This document shows, one piece after another, positions 62,801 through 64,000 of a DNA stretch of 64,000 bases (its first letter is position 1; each line of letters starts with the position of its first letter). The notes under the pieces are model-generated. The model ran no database searches, was not told the origin of the DNA, and saw only the letters and a list, made by a program, of their open reading frames with translations. Made by a program: the position numbers and the translations under genes. Origin of the DNA: Bacillus haynesii (GTDB taxonomy: Bacteria; Bacillota; Bacilli; Bacillales; Bacillaceae); assembly GCF_001969855.1 (NCBI RefSeq), contig NZ_MRBL01000020.1, positions 78,305-142,304 of the forward strand. Reading direction: 5' to 3'.

Positions 62801-64000
62801 GTTCAGGAGTACGATTTGTTAATAGTGCGACAACACATTCCGAACCGACGCCATTTGCTCGAAGCGCAGCGGCTATTCTGTTGGCCCGTTCGTTTAGTTC
62901 CCGGTAAGTCAAAGTTTGACTATCATGTATAACAGCCGGGGCGTGAGGTGTTTTGGCAGCTTGATGTTCAAATAAACGGCTGATCGTTTCGTATTTCGGG
63001 TAGTCTTGATTTGTCTGATTAAATGTGTGAATCAATTCGTTTGTCTCATGTTCATCCAATACATGAATGTCTCCGAGATGAATGTTCTGATGTTCGATCA
63101 CATGTTTGAGAATACGAATATAGTAGGAAAGCCATTTCTTGATCGTCTGTTCTTGATAGATGTCTGTATTGAATTCAACATCAAAACGGATTGTCCCTTG
63201 ATCTTCTTCAGCTGCATAAAGAGTCATATCAAACTTAGAGACTTTATGGGCGTTATGAGCTACAGTCGCCAAATGCAAGTCATGCAGAGTGAGTGATTCC
63301 CGTTCCATATTTTGCAGAACGAACATGACGTCAAACAGCGGGTTGCGGCTCATATCACGAACGACGTCGAGCCGGTCGACAAGCTCCTCAAACGGATAAT
63401 CCTGATGCTCGAATGCCTCAAGCGCCGTTTGGCGGACATCTCTTAAGAAATCAGTGAAACTTTTGTTTTCTGTTGGATGCGTTCTGATCGCCAGCGTGTT
63501 GACAAACATGCCGATGACAGGCTCTAAGTCTTTGTGCGGCCTTCCTGCGATCGGCGAACCGATGATGATGTCCTCCTGTCCGCTGAGACGGGTAAGAAGT
63601 GTGCTGTATGCGGCGAGAAGCACCATATAAAGGGTGCATCCGTTGTCGCGGGCGATCTTGTATAGGCCCGCCGTCGTTTCCGCATCAAGCGTGCGGGACA
63701 CTGTATCACCCGCAAAGCTTCGCACCGCCGGGCGGGCGTTGTCGGCCGGCAGATCCAGCACCGGCAGCTCGCCATCGAGCTGCTTCAGCCAATAGGCCTC
63801 CTGTCTTTTGTACGTCTCCCCTTGTTTGAATGCCTTTTGCCAGACGGCGTAGTCTTTATATTGAATCCGCAGCGGGTCAAGCGTCCGGTTGTCGTACAGC
63901 TCACAAAACTCGAAGATGAGCGTATTCACGGACACCCCGTCGGAAATGATGTGATGCATGTCCACTAATAAAAGGTGACTCTCCTCCGCTTCCTTCACAA
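59850..64000 (-). CDS. ppsC: fengycin/plipastatin synthetase, end of the Val/Ala module (partial C, A, T, E)
   Basis: The 5' part lies beyond the window, so this is about the last 1383 residues. It begins inside a condensation domain ([15 protein letters not shown] near the start), then an A domain ([29 protein letters not shown]), a carrier site ([10 protein letters not shown]) and a C-terminal epimerase domain (HHLVVDGVSWR; EGHGREQILPE). Pocket residues read D-A-F-W-I-G-G-T-F-K, which I recall as Val. Fengycin has D-Ala or D-Val at residue 6. The C-terminus ([19 protein letters not shown]) is a communication donor segment, like that of ppsD. Confidence 0.93.
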   Translation of the reverse strand, partial: VKEAEESHLLLVDMHHIISDGVSVNTLIFEFCELYDNRTLDPLRIQYKDYAVWQKAFKQGETYKRQEAYWLKQLDGELPVLDLPADNARPAVRSFAGDTVSRTLDAETTAGLYKIARDNGCTLYMVLLAAYSTLLTRLSGQEDIIIGSPIAGRPHKDLEPVIGMFVNTLAIRTHPTENKSFTDFLRDVRQTALEAFEHQDYPFEELVDRLDVVRDMSRNPLFDVMFVLQNMERESLTLHDLHLATVAHNAHKVSKFDMTLYAAEEDQGTIRFDVEFNTDIYQEQTIKKWLSYYIRILKHVIEHQNIHLGDIHVLDEHETNELIHTFNQTNQDYPKYETISRLFEHQAAKTPHAPAVIHDSQTLTYRELNERANRIAAALRANGVGSECVVALLTNRTPELAVGILGILKAGGAYLPVTEDMPTERLEWMLSDSKADILLQSDQLECPIAGKRLFIEDIQFETGISASNPEQQGDPDSLAYIMYTSGSTGTPKGVMVEQRGVVRLVKNSDMAFTPEDRLLLTASLGFDAMTFEIFGPLLNGARLYISDKETYLDSDQLKTFIQYNGITTLWLTSSLFNQLSEQNERTFSDLSRLIIGGEVLSPNHVNRVHNASPDLALWNGYGPTENTTFSTCFRIEHEYRHSIPIGRPISNSTAYIVNSRGTLQPIGVIGELCVGGDGLARGYFGRPELTKEKFVPNPFASGERMYRTGDLARWLPNGTIEYIGRMDDQVKIRGYRIELGEIETALRQIDGVKEAAVIVRTGPSGHKELLAYMSLQAEMDIEKVRSLLSQQLPGFMVPAHLIELAALPLTQNGKLDRRALPEPETTTHNTAYAPPRNQLEERLAVIWQEVLGVDKVGIEDSFFELGGDSIKALQVSARLGRFDLKITASDLLRHPTIKETAPFIRKTERSIDQRPIEGEVPWTPVQRWFLAQHIEERQHFNQSVMLHSSEGFQEQPLRTALQHLVIHHDALRMTISDDGGRLQQFNRGIHGELYSLNIRDLSKTAQWENMIEDEVADLQRSIHLQKGPLLKAGLFNTRSGAYLFLTIHHLVVDGVSWRILLEDLSAAYSQAAAGQPVQLPRKTDSYQYFANRLSEYAESSKIIREQSYWRTVEEEKAALLPCEKPQSAAENIRKTVSFTLSEEDTHVLIHKVNNAYSTDTQDILLTAASLALCNWLGERKLRIAMEGHGREQILPELDISRTVGWFTSMYPVLIDLHAAEGKLGTAIKTVKDTLGRIPDKGIGYGILKYLTAPENKTIRFGKVPEIGFNYLGQFNDTERQQMFSFSGLASGKDITPTWQREQTLEMSAMVRQNQLYFNLSYPPSRFQTKTMKQLLHMVKHDLHQIIKHCAYKQETEKTVSDFSSQSLTAEDLDSIASFVEEL
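63330..63979. repeat. near-identical C-domain segment, copy in ppsC
   Basis: Partner of 52571-53220, ungapped at an offset of 10,759 bases. Block 63722-63895 is almost base-for-base identical, including synonymous sites, which points to recent gene conversion or duplication rather than protein-level constraint. Confidence 0.85.

Noticed and set aside
45207..64000. Lichenysin/surfactin synthetase instead of fengycin
   Set aside because: The Pro pocket, the three-module protein ending in an epimerase domain, the single-module terminal protein and the Ile-thioesterase end fit fengycin, not the lichenysin layout.

Overview
The window looks like chromosome of a Bacillus of the B. licheniformis group, most likely a fengycin-positive member such as B. 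paralicheniformis. This is inferred from gene content. It combines a pyruvate formate-lyase pair (found in B. licheniformis, absent from B. subtilis), close B. subtilis-type orthologues (yjlC-ndh, dacC, glcU, ydeI, the yng leucine-degradation operon) and the 3' end of a fengycin/plipastatin synthetase operon. No rRNA, tRNA, CRISPR array, intact insertion sequence or prophage was seen.

Layout. 1-4.6 kb: AT-rich accessory stretch of small unrecognised genes, including two paralogous membrane proteins with copied promoters and a secreted protein followed by a 36-residue membrane peptide. 4.7-8.9 kb: an orphan PRD/PTS-type regulator, then a YtrA-like GntR regulator with its ABC transporter and a clear operator. 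9.1-18.2 kb: a hexuronate cluster (TRAP transporter, GH31 glycosidase, UxuA, UxuB) facing a LacI-type regulator, with three identical palindromic operators and a cre site between them. 18.4-20.7 kb: arsRBC with two matching operators. 20.8-25.8 kb: ydeI, a Mg-dependent phosphoesterase-fold protein, glcU, a YngK-like protein and a DHH phosphoesterase. 25.9-29.1 kb: pflBA with FNR-like and Rex-like sites. 29.2-32.4 kb: a glycosyltransferase and dacC. 32.4-35.3 kb: a TetR-controlled ABC exporter. 35.4-37.2 kb: yjlC-ndh with a Rex-like site. 37.5-38.1 kb: two small genes. 38.1-45.0 kb: the yng operon (biotin carboxylase, biotin carrier, HMG-CoA lyase, hydratase, carboxyltransferase) ending in an acyl-CoA synthetase. 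45.2-64.0 kb: fengycin synthetase genes ppsE, ppsD and the 3' part of ppsC, all on the minus strand.

How the genes work together. The TRAP importer, GH31 enzyme and UxuB/UxuA would import and cleave a uronate-containing sugar and take the uronate through fructuronate and mannonate to 2-keto-3-deoxygluconate. The isomerase, KDG kinase and aldolase are not in the window. pflBA and yjlC-ndh both carry redox-sensing sites, fitting a shared response to oxygen limitation and NADH. PpsC, PpsD and PpsE add the last amino acids of the lipopeptide and release it. The adenylation-pocket residues I read give Val, Pro, Glu/Gln, an unassigned residue at the Tyr position, and Ile, in the order expected for residues 6-10 of fengycin.

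Most minus-strand operons end in recognisable hairpin terminators. Where several starts were possible I chose by Shine-Dalgarno spacing; alternatives are given in the entries. All substrate and function assignments come from reading motifs by eye, without database searches.
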